Positions 63,635 to 64,000 of a stretch of 64,000 nucleotides of DNA are shown piece after piece. This DNA is from Mactra quadrangularis. Lineage: Eukaryota; Mollusca; Bivalvia; Venerida; Mactridae. Position 1 is the first letter of the stretch, and the number at the start of each line of letters is the position of its first letter. The notes beneath the pieces were generated by a model, which was given only the letters and a program-made list of their open reading frames with translations, searched no databases and was not told where the DNA came from. Location: assembly GCA_025267735.1 (NCBI GenBank), contig CM046307.1:35269231-35333230 (forward strand), read 5' to 3'. The position numbers and the translations under genes are program-made.

Positions 63635-64000
63635 GTAAATTGTTACAGATTTTAGTAGGGATTTTAGATTTTTAGGAATACAGAGGTCTCAGTTACAAAC
63701 CCAACATAGGCACTGCTGATTTTCTTGATCAAGAAATTTACCTGTGATTGCTTCACTTTACAAATGAGTAATTGGGTACCTGCATATGATTGCTTTACTT
63801 TACAAATGAGTAATTGGGTACCTGCCAGGGTGGTATAATGTCATTGCTCAAAAATGTTGGCTGCTTGTAAGCATAGTAGAAAACTTTCTACTTGCAGGGA
63901 GATAGATAGATAGATACAAGTAGCACAATGACCAGGGGTATGGTTGTAAAGTCAATGAACATGCTTAAAAATGAAACTGTAAGCTTTGCTTCTTTTAAGC

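Noticed and set aside
1..64000. CRISPR array, operon or bacterial features
   Set aside because: The minisatellites have no unique spacers between the units, and the spliced gene structure and eukaryotic repeats exclude a prokaryotic reading.

Overview
This is a stretch of an AT-rich animal genome with large introns, not bacterial DNA. The mollusc-like mix of tRNA-derived SINEs, hAT-type elements, small inverted-repeat elements and degraded LINE pieces makes a bivalve or other lophotrochozoan the best guess, but the species cannot be named from the sequence. Almost everything on the + strand belongs to one very large, repeat-built gene that enters the window already under way (first exon at 492, phase 1) and leaves it unfinished (last exon ends at 63634, phase 0). 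I placed 59 exons by hand from splice signals, reading frame and paralogue alignment. They sum to 12,719 bases and stay in one open frame of about 4,239 codons, a strong internal check on the model.

Left part (492-27560): twelve copies of a cassette made of three exon types, all phase 1 to phase 1. Type A (about 115 residues) is a two-cysteine, N-glycan-rich domain with motifs PSEW.GNYTC, GRNFT.VEL.G and a C-terminal C.V.LRR; I do not recognise it as a named family. Type B (about 28 residues) plus the start of type C form an EGF-like domain with a constant CCC triplet. Type C continues into a Thr/Ser/Pro mucin-like linker of very variable length and ends in a cysteine cluster that matches the second half of a DSL (Delta/Serrate/Lag-2) domain. 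Copies 6-11 are very similar, with long stretches that appear identical, so this end of the array is young or being homogenised.

Right part (28432-63634): after a transition exon the gene switches to eleven pairs of a short exon D (49-73 bp, phase 1 to 2) and a longer exon E (254-302 bp, phase 2 to 1), giving about 100-residue modules of an unrecognised type with a probable two-fold internal repeat. A 13-residue in-frame mini-exon candidate carrying a furin-like RHRR site lies in the intron between E4 and D5.

The introns hold the rest: minisatellites, at least two SINE families, three copies of a 350-450 bp inverted-repeat element, a nested hAT-type insertion (28750-31614) with a transposase remnant, two LINE ORF2 remnants, and a roughly 600 bp interspersed repeat present in opposite orientations at 38.5 and 58 kb. 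No promoter, start codon, signal peptide, stop codon or membrane anchor of the gene is in the window. The mucin linkers, cysteine modules and glycosylation sites suggest a secreted or cell-surface glycoprotein; its function is unknown.
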